From Carettochelys insculpta (taxonomy: Eukaryota; Chordata; Testudines; Carettochelyidae): a DNA stretch of 64,000 nucleotides. Position 1 is the stretch's first letter. Every line of letters starts with the position of its first letter. Shown here one piece after another: positions 45,960 to 56,799 of this stretch. Position numbers and translations under genes: made by a program. The notes under the pieces were generated by a model that saw only the letters and a list, made by a program, of their open reading frames with translations, was not told the DNA's origin and did no database searches. The stretch is from contig NC_134137.1 of assembly GCF_033958435.1 (NCBI RefSeq), forward strand, positions 240,606,501 through 240,670,500, given 5' to 3'.

Positions 45960-46720
45960 GGGAATTGCCCAACATACCCTAAGAGAGGGAGAGAGAACTT
46001 TGCTGTGAACTCATGACCCAAGTCAGGATAAGATCATCCTTGACTTGAAGCTTCCACCTGATATGAGAACAGTTATTTGAGGCAAGAACTCACAAGTAGC
46101 CAGGTTCCGAGAAGAAAAGAAATGACTGTGTTTTCTTTTAGTTTGGTAACTCATTTTGATCTGCCTGTTAACTTGGAAACATTTAAATCCTACTGTTTTG
46201 CTTAATAAAAAACTGTTTTGTTTATAATGAAGCCCAGTGTAAATTGTTATTACCTGGGGAAGGCTAACATTATGCCTATCTCCCTTTCATAGGTAAAGGG
46301 AGCTTCCCTACTGAGCTGTCCCTGTACAGACTTGTTGCAGAGAGGGATGGATTTATTTGGGGGTTTGACCCTTTCTGGGAGTGGATTTCCTAGGTGCTGT
46401 GCCCTAGAGCTATGTCCACCCAGAACTGTGGTTAAACAGTGTCTGCACTGCTCCACAGGGGGGAGGTAACCCCAGCTCTGTGCCTTTGCTGGGGAAGCCC
46501 AGAGGATCTGGCTCAGCAGGACAGGGAGGCGGGGAGACCCAGGCAGCAAGAAGGTGGGTGTCAAGACAATAATTGGCACAGCAGGGAATATCCCAAGGGG
46601 TCTTCTGTGAGCACGTCCTCTTCATCACAGTACCAGGCGCTGATTAAAACCCTAGCCCTTCAACAGAAAGCGAGCTGGACACTTCCGACAGGTTGAGTTT
46701 CTTGAGCAGCAGTAGCACTA
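45960..46720 (+). repeat. Possible LTR-retrotransposon LTR remnant
   Basis: Carries a polyadenylation signal (AATAAA at 46204-46209) followed by a downstream region with GGATTTATTTGGGGGTTTGA, an arrangement I associate with long sauropsid LTRs. No second LTR, primer site or coding region was found, so the call is tentative. Confidence 0.35.
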
Positions 46721-47124
46721 TTGTTTGCAGCTTCTATATTTGCTTATAATAAATAACAGCAGGCAGGGAAGATGGCAAGTTGAAAGTGTAAATAAAGAAG
46801 ATAAACGTCACTCTCTTAAAGGAATATGGCTGGTGTAGCAATGACAGTGTGAAGTAATTTTAATGGTTTCAAGAAGGTCAGAGAAGTGTGAGAAGGTCAA
46901 ATTAACATTCAGTGCTGCATTGCAATTAGCTGTTGTTTTGCACTGATTCAGTGCCAGCACTGAAAATCATCGTTATGTATAAAAAGCAATGATTAAACTC
47001 TTCTTACAGTTCCTGGTCAAATTAGTAATAAGTAGACATAATTAGCATTACTCTCCTCTTCTGGAATGATTTTCATCTGAGAATATCAAACTGATTTTCA
47101 AAAGTGAATAATGGACGCCTCAGA

Positions 47125-47224
47125 GACAACATGAGATTCCATTTTGTAGGAAAGTCATATTATTCCCATTTTACAGATGAGGAAAAAGAAGCCAAAAGAC
47201 ACTTTCTGACTGGCATAAAGTGAG
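47125..47224 (+). repeat. MIR SINE, left part
   Basis: Contains the MIR core string CCCATTTTACAGATGAGGAA. Interrupted after 47224 by a hAT MITE and continued at 47432. Confidence 0.75.
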
Positions 47225-47431
47225 CACGCGTGGAAAAGATACCCCAAAAATTACTGGAATAAAAGTACAGCTGCTCTGGGGGGACTGTACTGAAGTGCAA
47301 ATCACTGGGATCCCTCTGGAAAGCTACTTGAATAAAAGCACACATCACATCTTGATTGTACTCAAGAATCCAGAAGTGAAAGCAGCTGCACTTTCAGTCA
47401 AGTAACTCTTGGGGTACTTTTTCCACCTCTG
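47225..47431. mobile_element. hAT-type MITE inside a MIR, 207 bp
   Basis: The left end reads CACGCGTGGAAAAGATACCC and the right end, on the other strand, CAGAGGTGGAAAAAGTACCC. The inverted similarity extends about 45 bases inward, to GCAGCTGC-type strings. An 8-bp direct duplication AAAGTGAG flanks it exactly (47217-47224 and 47432-47439), the hAT hallmark. No coding capacity. Confidence 0.9.
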
Positions 47432-47520
47432 AAAGTGAGTCTATGCCAGAATCAGGAACAGACTCCAGATCTCATGACTGTGCTTTAACCATAGGACTAT
47501 GCTTTTCTTCCTATTGAAGT
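47432..47520 (+). repeat. MIR SINE, right part
   Basis: Continues the MIR after the MITE with the family's typical end region (CCAGATCTCATGACTGTGCT, ACCATAGGACTATGCTTTTC). Confidence 0.65.
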
Positions 47521-47550
47521 ATTTTTAATGTAAGTAGACCTTTTCCTTAA

Positions 47551-47974
47551 GGTCATTTCTACACAGGCCACTTCCTTCAGAAGTGTCATGCTAATACAGG
47601 GAGCAAAAGATGCTAATGAGGCGTGGATGCAAATTCCCCACACCTTATTAGCATATGATCACGTAATTTGGAGTCTGGAAGAAGCACGGCTGCCGGGGGG
47701 AGGGTGGTTCTGGAAGGAAGTCCTCCTTCTGGAGGCCCCTTCTTCCTGAAACTTTTTGGGAAGAAGGGGCCTCTAGACTTCCTTCCAGAAGCCCCTGCCG
47801 GGGCTGCACTTCTACATGGCATTTTGGAGTCCAAAAGAATGGTCTTCCAGACTCCAAATCACATGACGTTATGCTAATGAGGCATGGGGAATTTGCATTT
47901 GCGCCTCATCAGCATCTTTCGCTCCCTGTATTAGCATGCCACTTCCAAAGGAAGTGGCCGGTGTAGAAACAGCC
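47551..47974. mobile_element. Foldback Harbinger-type MITE, 424 bp
   Basis: The two halves are inverted copies of each other over most of the length. The ends are GGTCATTTCTACAC and, on the other strand, GGCTGTTTCTACAC, flanked by TAA on both sides (47548-47550, 47975-47977). No open frame of its own. Confidence 0.85.
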
Positions 47975-47977
47975 TAA

Positions 47978-49221
47978 GTGTTTACTACTGAGGTCCTAAC
48001 ATGAGGTGGGTTATGTTATCTAATAGGTGACCTAAAGACCCATTTCTGATGATAGCCCAGGAGAAATGTAAGTCTCAGCCTTCCATTGATTTGTTACACA
48101 GCTCAGAACGTGCACATTTATCCAAGTGTCTACAGTTTAGAAATCACACACAAAATCTCACAAAAACAGCTGTTCACATCGTGCCAGTTAAACTCGGAGT
48201 TTCACATACGTCACTGAAAAACCCCAAAAATCTAAATTTCATTTGGTTTCTAAGGAAGATGCTCTGGCTGTTTTTCCCATTTAACCAGAACTAGCTCTCC
48301 CGTTGATAAACTGTGTAGAAAACTACACCGAGTATATAAGCGAGGTTACTAACAGAGGACACCTAGTGGTGTTTTGTAGGAAGTGATCTGTCTGCCTTTA
48401 CCTTGCTTGGCTGTTGGAGGTATTCAATAATATTCATACCCCAGCTTAGCTGATGATTTCCTCCTCTATCCCTGACTAGGAGACAGAGACATATACATCT
48501 GTAGGAAATCTTAACATTTTCTACAGTTATAGCCCCAAGGGGTGCAGTGTCAGTACAGTAAGATGGAACATTTAAACCACCCGTGCACGGTAGTGTAGCC
48601 TTTTGAAAAATGAAGTTTAAATTTATATGTATGGAAACAGTAAACAGATTTAATGTTTTCTCACTTTATTTGGAATTGTACTAACTGTATATTTCCCTCA
48701 GGAAGTCTATTATACAGGTGTGCAAAGTCTTAATCACAGAATTAAGAAGTGTTAACATTTCCAGAGAGCTGGGACCATGTATTTTTCAAGAAATATTTGT
48801 GTTGCATTAGAAAATTACGTGTATTTAACAATCACACCATATCACAAATATTAGCGATACAGAGAAGAACAAACTTAAGATTAGCTACACTGAACAACTG
48901 TAAGACATACTACAGTCACCTTTCAGTGATAAACAAGAAAGTTTAAACATACAAACAGAAAGATACAGGGGAAGGTGAGAATAAGAAAAGAAACAATGGC
49001 CAAGAGAAGAAGAGGAAAAAAACCACAAGAGGATAAAGTAATGAAATATGTATTTATTCACTTTAATGCATCCAGAATAGATAAATACAAATTAAAAAAG
49101 ATATTTTTCCAAAATGTCTTACTGTACCAAAAATTCACGTGTACAAATGATACCTGAAAGGGCTGGACAAAAGGCATCAGGGTGTGTGGAAATTTAGGAA
49201 AAAGAAAAAGGAAGACAGTAG
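47978..49221. other. Unassigned sequence
   Basis: AT-rich, no gene recognised. The last bases TAG (49219-49221) are the left target duplication of the next element. Confidence 0.5.
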
Positions 49222-49664
49222 GGCTGTGGCCACACTTGCATCTCATTTTGAAATAATTTTCAAAACGAGGAGCAATTTTGAAATGAGCAGGAGAGCGACT
49301 ACACAGCAATTGCTCATTTCGAAATTAATTTCGAAATTAAAAGGCGTTCATTTCGAAATTGTTATTCCACTCCCGTTTTGGGAATAACGCCTCATTTCAA
49401 TGTTACTTTAGAAATGAAATGTGTGTAGCCGCTCCCTGGCTGCCATTTCGAAATGAAAAGTCCTCCACAGAGCCAGCCCCTCCCACCAGCAACCAGAGCT
49501 CTATGGCTGTCAGCTGCGGGGGCCTTAAAGCTGCAGGGACACAGAAACCCTGTGTGGGAAGCTGAGAGTGTGCTGGCAGCCATAGGAGCACGAGAAAGCA
49601 ACATAGGATGCTGGCATCCATAGGAGCACCCACAGAAAAGCAACACCCCACTGTGGCCGGACTG

Positions 49665-51214
49665 ATGGCGAGCAGCCAGAACCCCCAAGATCCTCGTGGA
49701 GCTAAGGAGTCCAGGCGGCAGGGCTCCCAGGGCTCTGGGCAGCTCCCAAAGAGGAGGGGGCCCTCTGGCTGGAAGCTGAAGTCTGGGACCTGCTGGCTGT
49801 CTGGGGGGATGAGGACATCCTGCTGAAGATGGAGGGGCAGAAGCGAAACGCGGATGCCTTCACCCGCCTCGCCAGCAACCTCGCTGCGAGGGGCCACCCT
49901 GCTCCGGACCCTGATTACGTCCGCTCCAAAGTGAAGGAGCTGTGGCAGGGCTATGCCCAAGCAAGGGTCTCAGCCACACAGTCGGGGCAGCGCCAGCCAC
50001 CTGCCCCTACTTCAGGGAGCTTCACCAGCTGCTGGGACCCAGAGAGGCTGCACCACTCGAAGAGACCCTGGACACAGCAGAGCCAGAGGGGCAGGGAGAG
50101 GAGCCCCAGCCAGGACCCTCGATGCCCCCCCCCCCCACTGCAGACACCGAAGTATCTGCTGGCACCGGGGACAGCGACAGCAGGAGCGAGGAACCACTGT
50201 GCATGGTCAAGCCCTCTGAGGGCCCTAGCCAGGCTACCTCCATCGGGGCCTCCCCTGAACCACCCGAGGAACCCTCAGGTAGGACCTGGCGTGGGGTGCA
50301 CTGGTCATGTGGGGGAGGGGGCGGTCCCTGATACAGCCAGCACAGGCCTGTGCACACGGCTACGGGCCAGGGACCCAGGGATGGCCGTCATCGCTGCCAG
50401 GTGGGGCCCCCATGGGGCCATGGGCTGCCATAAGGGTCAGAAGCCTGGGACGGCTGGAGCAACCACTCTAACAGCCCCACATTGATGGACCCCACAGAAG
50501 ACAGGGCACCCCAGAGCCCCTCACCACAAGCAGGGTGGGATGGTGGTGGGGACAAGGCCACTGGCCCACAGTACCCGGGCTCATGACTGATGGGGCACCA
50601 CCCTCTCACCTTACGTCTTCACAGCCTCGGCATCTGCCAGCCACCCCAGCCCCCTGGGTGTGCCTGGGAGCCCCACAGCAGCAGAATCAGGTGAAGGGGC
50701 AACACCTCCCCAGACAGGGCACCATGGTGGGAGGAGCCACCATTGCAGCTGGGCAGATGATCTGGGAGCAGCCCACATGGCTGCCTGGCGGGAGCAGAGC
50801 CACTTGCTGCGGGAATGGCGCTCCATGGAGCAGGCGGCCTGGGACCGGGTATCTCGACACCGTGACCCAGGCCATCGCCAACTGCCTGGCCCAGCTGCCC
50901 GCCCCATGGATGGCCTTTCCCACAGCACCCCCCTCTGTCCCAGCCCCCGCTTCCTCCCTGGTACCCTCCTCCCCTCCACCTCCCTCTGCCCCAGCCTCTC
51001 CCTCTTCCTCACCCACCCCCCTTCCTCAACTCCTCCCTGTTCCCCAGCCCCCCCCCAACGCCCCTTCTGCCCCCGCCCCCCCGGCCCTTGCAGCTCTGCT
51101 CTCAGCCAACATGACCCTGGCCAAGCGGCGGGAGCTGGCACGCTGGCTGTGGCCAGGCGAGCCCTGGCCATCTGTGGCTCCCCCCCCCGGCTCCCCACGA
51201 GTCTGAGCCCCTAG
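49665..51214 (+). pseudogene. Harbinger Myb/SANT-like DNA-binding protein gene, frameshifted
   Basis: In Harbinger elements this second protein binds the transposon ends and helps bring the transposase to DNA and into the nucleus. An ATG at 49665 starts MASSQNPQDPRG. A shift near 49.77 kb leads to the trihelix-type Myb domain (WDLLAVWGDEDILLKMEGQ, then AFTRLASNLAARG and YVRSKVKELWQGYAQARV). A second shift near 49.98 kb leads to an acidic, Ser/Pro-rich linker. A donor at 50279 (CAG|GTAGGA) and an acceptor at 50624 (CTTCACAG) give a 346-bp intron that joins exons in frame (EEPS to ASASASHPSP). Exon 2 ends with a Pro-rich part and the basic tail. The start is inferred from the N-terminal composition. 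Confidence 0.78.
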
Positions 51215-51581
51215 ATACCCCAGTCCAGCCCTACCTGCCTGTTTCACCTGCCCCGTCCTGGTCCCGCCATGTCCCTGGACCCGGGGTGGTCACGGCTCCA
51301 GGGGCAGTCATGGCTCCTGACCAGCCACTCTGACGGAGGATTGAGGTCCCCCACCTCCCCGTGTATATAGTTCACCCCCATGTAAATAGTTCACCCCCGT
51401 CCCCCATGGAAATAGTTCCCCTGCCCCATAAATAGTAACACGTTCTTTCTGTTCCAAACATAGCACTTGAATGTGTTTAACGGTGTATGTGTGCTGCCTC
51501 GGGTGGGGATGGCAAGGGCGGTGCTGGTGGGGCAGCTGTGAGAACTGGGAGGGGGGGCTGCATGGAGTGAGTGGGGCCAGG

Positions 51582-52893
51582 TCATGAGGGCCCCTGGGCA
51601 AAGGTCTCCCAGAGGGCCTCCTGCACATGCACCCCGTCCCAGTGCACCTGGAGACACAGGACTGCACCTGGCTGCTCACAGTGCGGCACGGCCTCGGCTG
51701 CCCAGTGTACCACAAAGAGCTCCTGCTTGCTCTCCACGAGGTTGTGCAGTGCACAGCAGGCACCCACGACTGCAGGCACGCTGGGCAGGCCTTCCTCCAG
51801 GCACATCAGGAGGCACCTGAAACGTGCCTTCAGACGGCTGAATGCTCACTCCACGGTGTTCCTGGCGTGGTTGAGGCGGGCATTGAAGAGGTCCTGGCTC
51901 TCATTGGTGTGTCCTGTGTAGGGGCACATTAGCCAGGGCTGGAGTGTGAAGGCAGCATCCGCGATGATGCACGGGGGCACGGTCATGTCCCCCACCAGCA
52001 GCTCCTGTGGGGGGATGTAGGTGCCCTCTGCCATCCTGTGGCCGAGCCACGAGTTCCGCAGGTCGCGGGCATCGTGGGCCCTGGCTGGCCAGCCCACACA
52101 GACGTTGGTGAAACGTCCTCGGGCATCCGCGAGGGACTGGAGGACGACAGAGTGGTAGCCCTTGCAGTTGATGTACAGTCCCCAGCTGTGTGGTGGGGCC
52201 CGGATGGCGATGCGGGTGCTGTCCAATGCGCAGATGCAGTTGGGGAATCCCAGCTGTTGGAAGCCGGCCACGGCAACGTCCATGTCCCCCAGGAGGATCA
52301 AGCAGCACAGGAGGATCCTGTTGATGGTGGCGACAACCTGTAGGGTAGAGGGCACAGACACCCATGAGTGTGTGGTAGCATATGGGCGCCCCACTCCCTG
52401 GGACCCCACTCCCAGGGACCCCATTCCCTGGGGCCCCACACCTTGGGACCCCCCTCCCCAGGAACCCACCGTGCGTTTGTGGCCCTGGGTGCCTTATCTC
52501 AAGGAGGACGACCCTGACAGTTGCCTTCCCCACCCCGAATTGGTGGCCAACCAAGCAGTTGCTGTCCTGGGTAGCCAGCTTCCACAGGGCGATGGCCACT
52601 CGTTTCTCCAGGGGAAGCGCAGGCCGTATGAGGGTGTCCTGGTGGCGAAGTGCTGGTGCCAGCCAATGGCACAGCTCCATGAAGGTGGCCCGAGTCATCT
52701 GGAAGTTGCGGACCCACTGGTTGTTGTCCCACTCTCTGAGGACGATGTCGTCCCACCATTCCCGCTGGTGCTCTGGATGCACCATGGGGGGGGCCTGCAG
52801 GAAGTTGGCCACATGTCAGGCAGCACGTAGCCTCACATGGCAGGCTGTCAAGATGTCCAAGGTGTCCCCGTCAGTGAAGTGCTGCGGGTCCAT
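51582..52893 (-). pseudogene. Harbinger DDE transposase gene (HARBI1-like), disrupted
   Basis: An ATG at 52893 begins MDPQHFTDGDTLDILTAC. The N-terminal part has WDDIVLREWDNNQWVRNF and LPLEKRVAIALWKLATQDS. Exon 2 starts at 52337 after the acceptor CTACAG and holds the catalytic core: an aspartate in CICALDSTRIAIRAP, a second in IIADAAFTLQPWLMCPYTG, and a glutamate in ARNTVE before AFSRLKARFRCL. Damage: TGA at 52816-52818, TGA at 51846-51848, and the donor at 52497 reads AT instead of GT (GAG|ATAAGG), while the related gene at 59.9 kb has GTAAGG in the same place. C-terminus at about 51582 is the first stop after the expected end. Confidence 0.85.
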
Positions 52894-53263
52894 CGCAGAC
52901 AGCGGTGTGGTGGCTAACCAAGGCTCTGCCGAGTGCTGTGCTGGAGGTCGCGTGCTGCAAGGAGCCAGGGTCCTCAGCATGTGCACGGGGGATGTGTTTG
53001 GGAGGAGCCCTTTAAGGGGCTGGCTCCCCCGTGCTCCAGGAAGAGCTTGTCGGCCATTTGACCCTGCCCTTGCCGTTTCCTGCCCTGTTATTTCGAAATG
53101 AAGCTGTGGTTGTGTAGCCGCTCCATTCCGAAATGACTGGGAGTCATTTCGAGCTGCATTTCGTGTGTAGTTGCTTCCACGCCACTTATTTCGAAATGGC
53201 TTATTTCGAAGTAACGGACAGGGATAAGCCATTTTGAAATCACTCTCTAGTGTGGCCACAGCC

Positions 53264-54140
53264 TAGTAGTAGTAAGTAGTTTTGATCATCACAATATACC
53301 AAATCAGGGGCTAGCCAGTAGCCCAAAACAATAACTGATGGATGGGCCAGAGAACAGGCTGTTTCCAGGAAGGGTAATCTGCTGCCGTGCAGTGGTAGGA
53401 TAATAGAACAGAGAAGCAATGAAGAGAATCTCAAACCACGCAGACAGTCAGCCCTAAGAGCCAAGAATCTAAGGCCACTACACAGAGGTGACAGATCCAG
53501 GTCCAACCATCAAACAGCCATGTAGCACAGTGGCAAACGAAAAACTGCAGGGCAGTCCAGGTCATGCAGATGAAACTAAGCACAGTTGTGTAGCAGTGGC
53601 AGACAAACAACGCGAAGTCCAGGATTTAGAAAGAGATGCAGCTATTAACTGGCCTGATATAGAAGAAACATGATAAACGAGAAACACGGAGGACCAGCAG
53701 GATGCCACCAGCAAAATGAAAGAAAGACCTACACCAGAAGCAACACCGCAAACAAAGAAATGGAGGCACAACAGGCTGAAACAGGCTCATGATAAAGCCC
53801 ATGTCTGTCCAATGGGTTATGTATTAGTAACCCTGGTCCCAGCAAATGGGCAAATGCTAGCAGAAGAGACACAAGTTCAAAATTATTAGAAGGAACCTTG
53901 GAGGAAAAAAGCACAAATGGCAGCTGTGAAGAGTTTGAAAGAGGCACCAGGAGGTCAGTCTGTGGCATTTCTGTAAACAGATAAGCTCTTTATTAACAGC
54001 CAATTTAATTTTACCCAGCACACCATATGGAACAGAATGTATCAGATTATCATAGTCCCTCAGAGTTTCTTGTATCTCCTATTCACCAGTGCTCTGGTGA
54101 CCCTGTGAATTCCTGTCTGTGTCAATGTTTGCTCTTCTTG
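53264..54140. other. Unassigned sequence
   Basis: No gene recognised; starts with the right TAG target duplication of the Harbinger element. Confidence 0.5.
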
Positions 54141-54332
54141 AGGAGGGATTGTCAGTGGTTAGAGCACTGGCCTCTTAAACCTTGGGTTATGAGCTCAGTC
54201 CTTGAGGGGGCCATCTGGGGCAGATACGTTAAAAAAAAATCTATCAGGGATGGTGATAGGTCTGGGTGTGAGTCCAGGGGACTGAACTTGATGACCTTAT
54301 GAGGTCCCTTCTTGTTCTATATGATAGGATAT
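54141..54332 (+). repeat. tRNA-derived SINE with CR1-like 3' tail
   Basis: The head holds an A-box-like TGGTTAGAGCACTGG (54156-54170) and a decayed B box (54185-54201). The tail AACTTGATGACCTTATGAGG TCCCTTC followed by TTCTATATGAT matches the last part of the CR1 copy at 38.2-38.3 kb. SINEs of this build, which borrow CR1 enzymes through the shared tail, are known from cryptodiran turtles. Confidence 0.78.
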
Positions 54333-55013
54333 GCTTGCATGTGGAAGTTCTTTCTTTTCCATTCTATTCTTTAGAATACCTGCTCTGGTGTAATTCTTGC
54401 CAGAAATTTTCTTGGCATGGTTGAGGAATTATACCATTTTTCTGAAGCAGATGAAAAGTGCCCTGATTTCTTCTGAGGAGATTCAGCGGCAGATAGAAGC
54501 AGGGTCAAGTCCCACTTTGTTATCCAGCTAATGTTCTGAATAAGAAAACCTATTGAGCTGCAAGAACAGAAAATTGTTGATCTGTGTTAGTGAAATAAAA
54601 GAAATTTCTCGCTTCTCCTTTCTTGACTTGAAAGTCTCAGGTCTGCTCTTTTAAGTAACTGTAGTAATGCTGACAAACCAAGGGCTAACAATGAAGCTTT
54701 CTGATAAGGATTCAATAGTCTGAATTTTATTTCACTCTGTTTTTCAAATAGCTTTCTTGAGAAACTTTGCATTGTGCTGTTAACACTACAACAAAACAGC
54801 AACAGCTTTTTACTCCCCATGTGTGAGCTCGCTAGCTGTCTTCAGTAATAAAGGCAGAGGCAAAAAACCTGTAATTTAGCTGAGCAGTTCTGTAAAGAAA
54901 TTGAGGATGTGGTAATTGATACAGATTCAGCAGCATCTGCAAAACAGACATTTCTGAGTATCATCTACAAGCAATAGCAGCTTGAATAATTATCAACATG
55001 TTATGTCAATAAG
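54333..55013. other. Unassigned sequence
   Basis: No gene recognised. Confidence 0.5.
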
Positions 55014-55095
55014 CCCAGGTTGCCAGCACCAGGGACTGAACCTGCAATCAGGAGGTCTAAAGCCCTGTGCTCTGCTACACAAGCTAAAGGCCAAC
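55014..55095 (-). repeat. tRNA-like SINE head
   Basis: On the minus strand TAGCTTGTGTAGCAGAGCA resembles a pol III A box and GCAGGTTCAGTCCC a B box, spaced as in a tRNA. There is no cloverleaf-quality acceptor stem, so it is a SINE head rather than a tRNA gene. Confidence 0.55.
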
Positions 55096-55462
55096 TGCTA
55101 CTGAACCAAGCCTGTAGAGCAGAGACTTCATTCACCTGAGTATGAGGTCTCAGTGCCTCTGGGTACTGCAAGCAGCTCTAGTTAGTGAGTGCTATGTCCA
55201 TCCCTACTGAAGTAAAATGCTTTATCTACACCCACTTCTAGAAGCTCTTGAAACTAGACTAATACGCTGTCGCAGCAAATAGATTAAATACATTGGGCCA
55301 GATCCATAGATGGTGCCTGAATTGGAGTACAGTCCACTTACACCCACCTGTCTACTGATCCCATGGAAATAAAATCTCCAATGTTTGTGCAATTAACAAT
55401 AGTTACTACTGACTCACAAGACAGCCACCACCTAAGTGAAAAGAGCTATAAGCTACTTATGG
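55096..55462. other. Unassigned sequence
   Basis: Nothing identified; the first part may be SINE body or flank. Confidence 0.4.
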
Positions 55463-55690
55463 GCTGTGTCTGCACTAGCCCCTTGCTTTGAAAAGGGCGT
55501 GGTAATCAGCCTGATCAGAGAATACTAATGAAGCACTGCAATGAATATGCAGCACCTTGTTAGGCTAATTCTCCCTGTGGCAACTTTGAAGCACCAGCAT
55601 GCCATGTAGACATGGGCACTTCGAATTACCCGTGCAACTTCAAAGTGCCCTTATTCCCAAAAATTTTTGAAACCCTTTGAAAGTTTGACA
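55463..55690. mobile_element. Harbinger-type MITE remnant
   Basis: The left terminus GGGCTGTGTCTGCACTAG resembles that of 16370-16735, and the interior has CTTTGAA/TTCAAAG words. The right terminus is not resolved. Confidence 0.4.
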
Positions 55691-56394
55691 GCCACCTGTT
55701 TGACCCCCTCCCCCACAAAAATCTATTTACTGAATATAATCCTAATTTGTACGTAGTTCTGGTTAACCTGAAACTACATTTTTCAGTAAGTGCACTTTAA
55801 AAAAATTGCCCATTTGTAGTTAGAAGGGTGTCTGAGAAGTAGTATAGAAAGGAACACGGTTCTCTTGATCTTAGACTATCCCTGTGTTAGTTTATGACCA
55901 TTGAGGGGAATGGAAATTGTGCGGGAAGGATGTTCAGAAATATCCATGGCTCAAACAGCAATTTAGGTATGTTTCAGAAGTGTCATTGGCATGGTTTAGC
56001 TCTTCCCACTTGCCTATTTGTTTTCTTGCATGAGAAACATTTTGAATTGTTCAATGGGGTTCTCAAGGATTCAATGAAATGGATTAAGACATTCAACTAG
56101 CTTACTTTTGTTGAGAAAGAGTTCACTACAAAAACAGGCACACCTCTTTAAATGACCAACATTGAGCAACAAAAAACTGCATTTCGGAGAAAAAAAATGG
56201 TGTAATTTGATTAAATGTGATGGACTCATGGATTTAAGATACAAAGCCACAAAAATACCATTGTGATCATGTAGTGTGACCTCATGTAGACAGATGCCAT
56301 AGATAAAGCTTCCTCAAAATAATTCTTAGAGCATAAATAGATCCAGTTTTGAATTTTAAAATAGGCAATCCAGAATCCATCACAACTGCACTGC
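55691..56394. other. Unassigned sequence
   Basis: AT-rich, no gene recognised. Confidence 0.5.
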
Positions 56395-56608
56395 TGGGGG
56401 AAGCGCAGGAGAAGCGACGCCTGGCTCCAGAGTGTTAGGGAGCAGGGAACTGGTGGAACTGGTGTGCTGGTCAGTTTCCCAGCTCCTGCAAGCCCAAGGG
56501 AGCCAGGAAGCAGGCTGCTGCCTGGTTCCCATCTCCCCCAAGACCTGCACGAAAATTTGAGTTACGCGGGGGTTGTAGGAATGCAACCTCCACATGAGGG
56601 ACTCGTGT
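56395..56608. repeat. Fragment related to the pogo-like MITE at 19.7 kb
   Basis: The right part, AAAATTTGAGTTACGCGGG and the following GGAATGCAACCTC, corresponds to AAAATTCGAGTTATGC and GGAAAGCAATCCTC of the 19.69-20.25 kb element. Left end lost. Confidence 0.45.
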
Positions 56609-56610
56609 AT

Positions 56611-56779
56611 AGCTGTGCCGAGCCGCGAGCGTTTGAAAGTGGCGCTTTTGAAGTGCTGCGGCCGGAAGTGTCCTGATGCTAATGAGGTGCTGAATATTCA
56701 ATTCAGCACCTCATTAGTAATCTTTGAAATGGCCATTTGCATGGGCTTTTCGAAGTTTTGGCCAAGCATGGCCACAGCC
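56611..56779. mobile_element. Foldback MITE with Harbinger-like right end
   Basis: The right end ...CATGGCCACAGCC equals the terminus of the Harbinger element at 49.2-53.3 kb, and TTTTCGAAG lies near it. A perfect inverted pair CTAATGAGGTGCTGAAT / ATTCAGCACCTCATTAG sits in the centre. Left end more diverged. Confidence 0.55.
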
Positions 56780-56799
56780 TTGTTGTTTTACCGTATATT

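Larger units (their letters stand above)
49222..53263. mobile_element. PIF/Harbinger transposon with both genes, 4042 bp
   Basis: The 15-base ends GGCTGTGGCCACACT and AGTGTGGCCACAGCC are perfect inverted repeats, flanked by TAG (49219-49221, 53264-53266). The two convergent genes of the superfamily are present: a Myb/SANT-like gene on the plus strand and a DDE transposase on the minus strand, each with one intron. Both ends contain clusters of the palindrome ATTTCGAAAT. Every gene has stops or shifts, so this copy is inactive. Confidence 0.92.

Noticed and set aside
51571..53101. Plus-strand open frames up to 239 codons opposite the Harbinger transposase
   Set aside because: They are antisense images of a GC-rich gene that has clear catalytic motifs on the minus strand.
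55014..55095. A tRNA gene
   Set aside because: A- and B-box-like strings exist but no acceptor stem pairing or intact cloverleaf could be drawn, so a SINE head is more likely.
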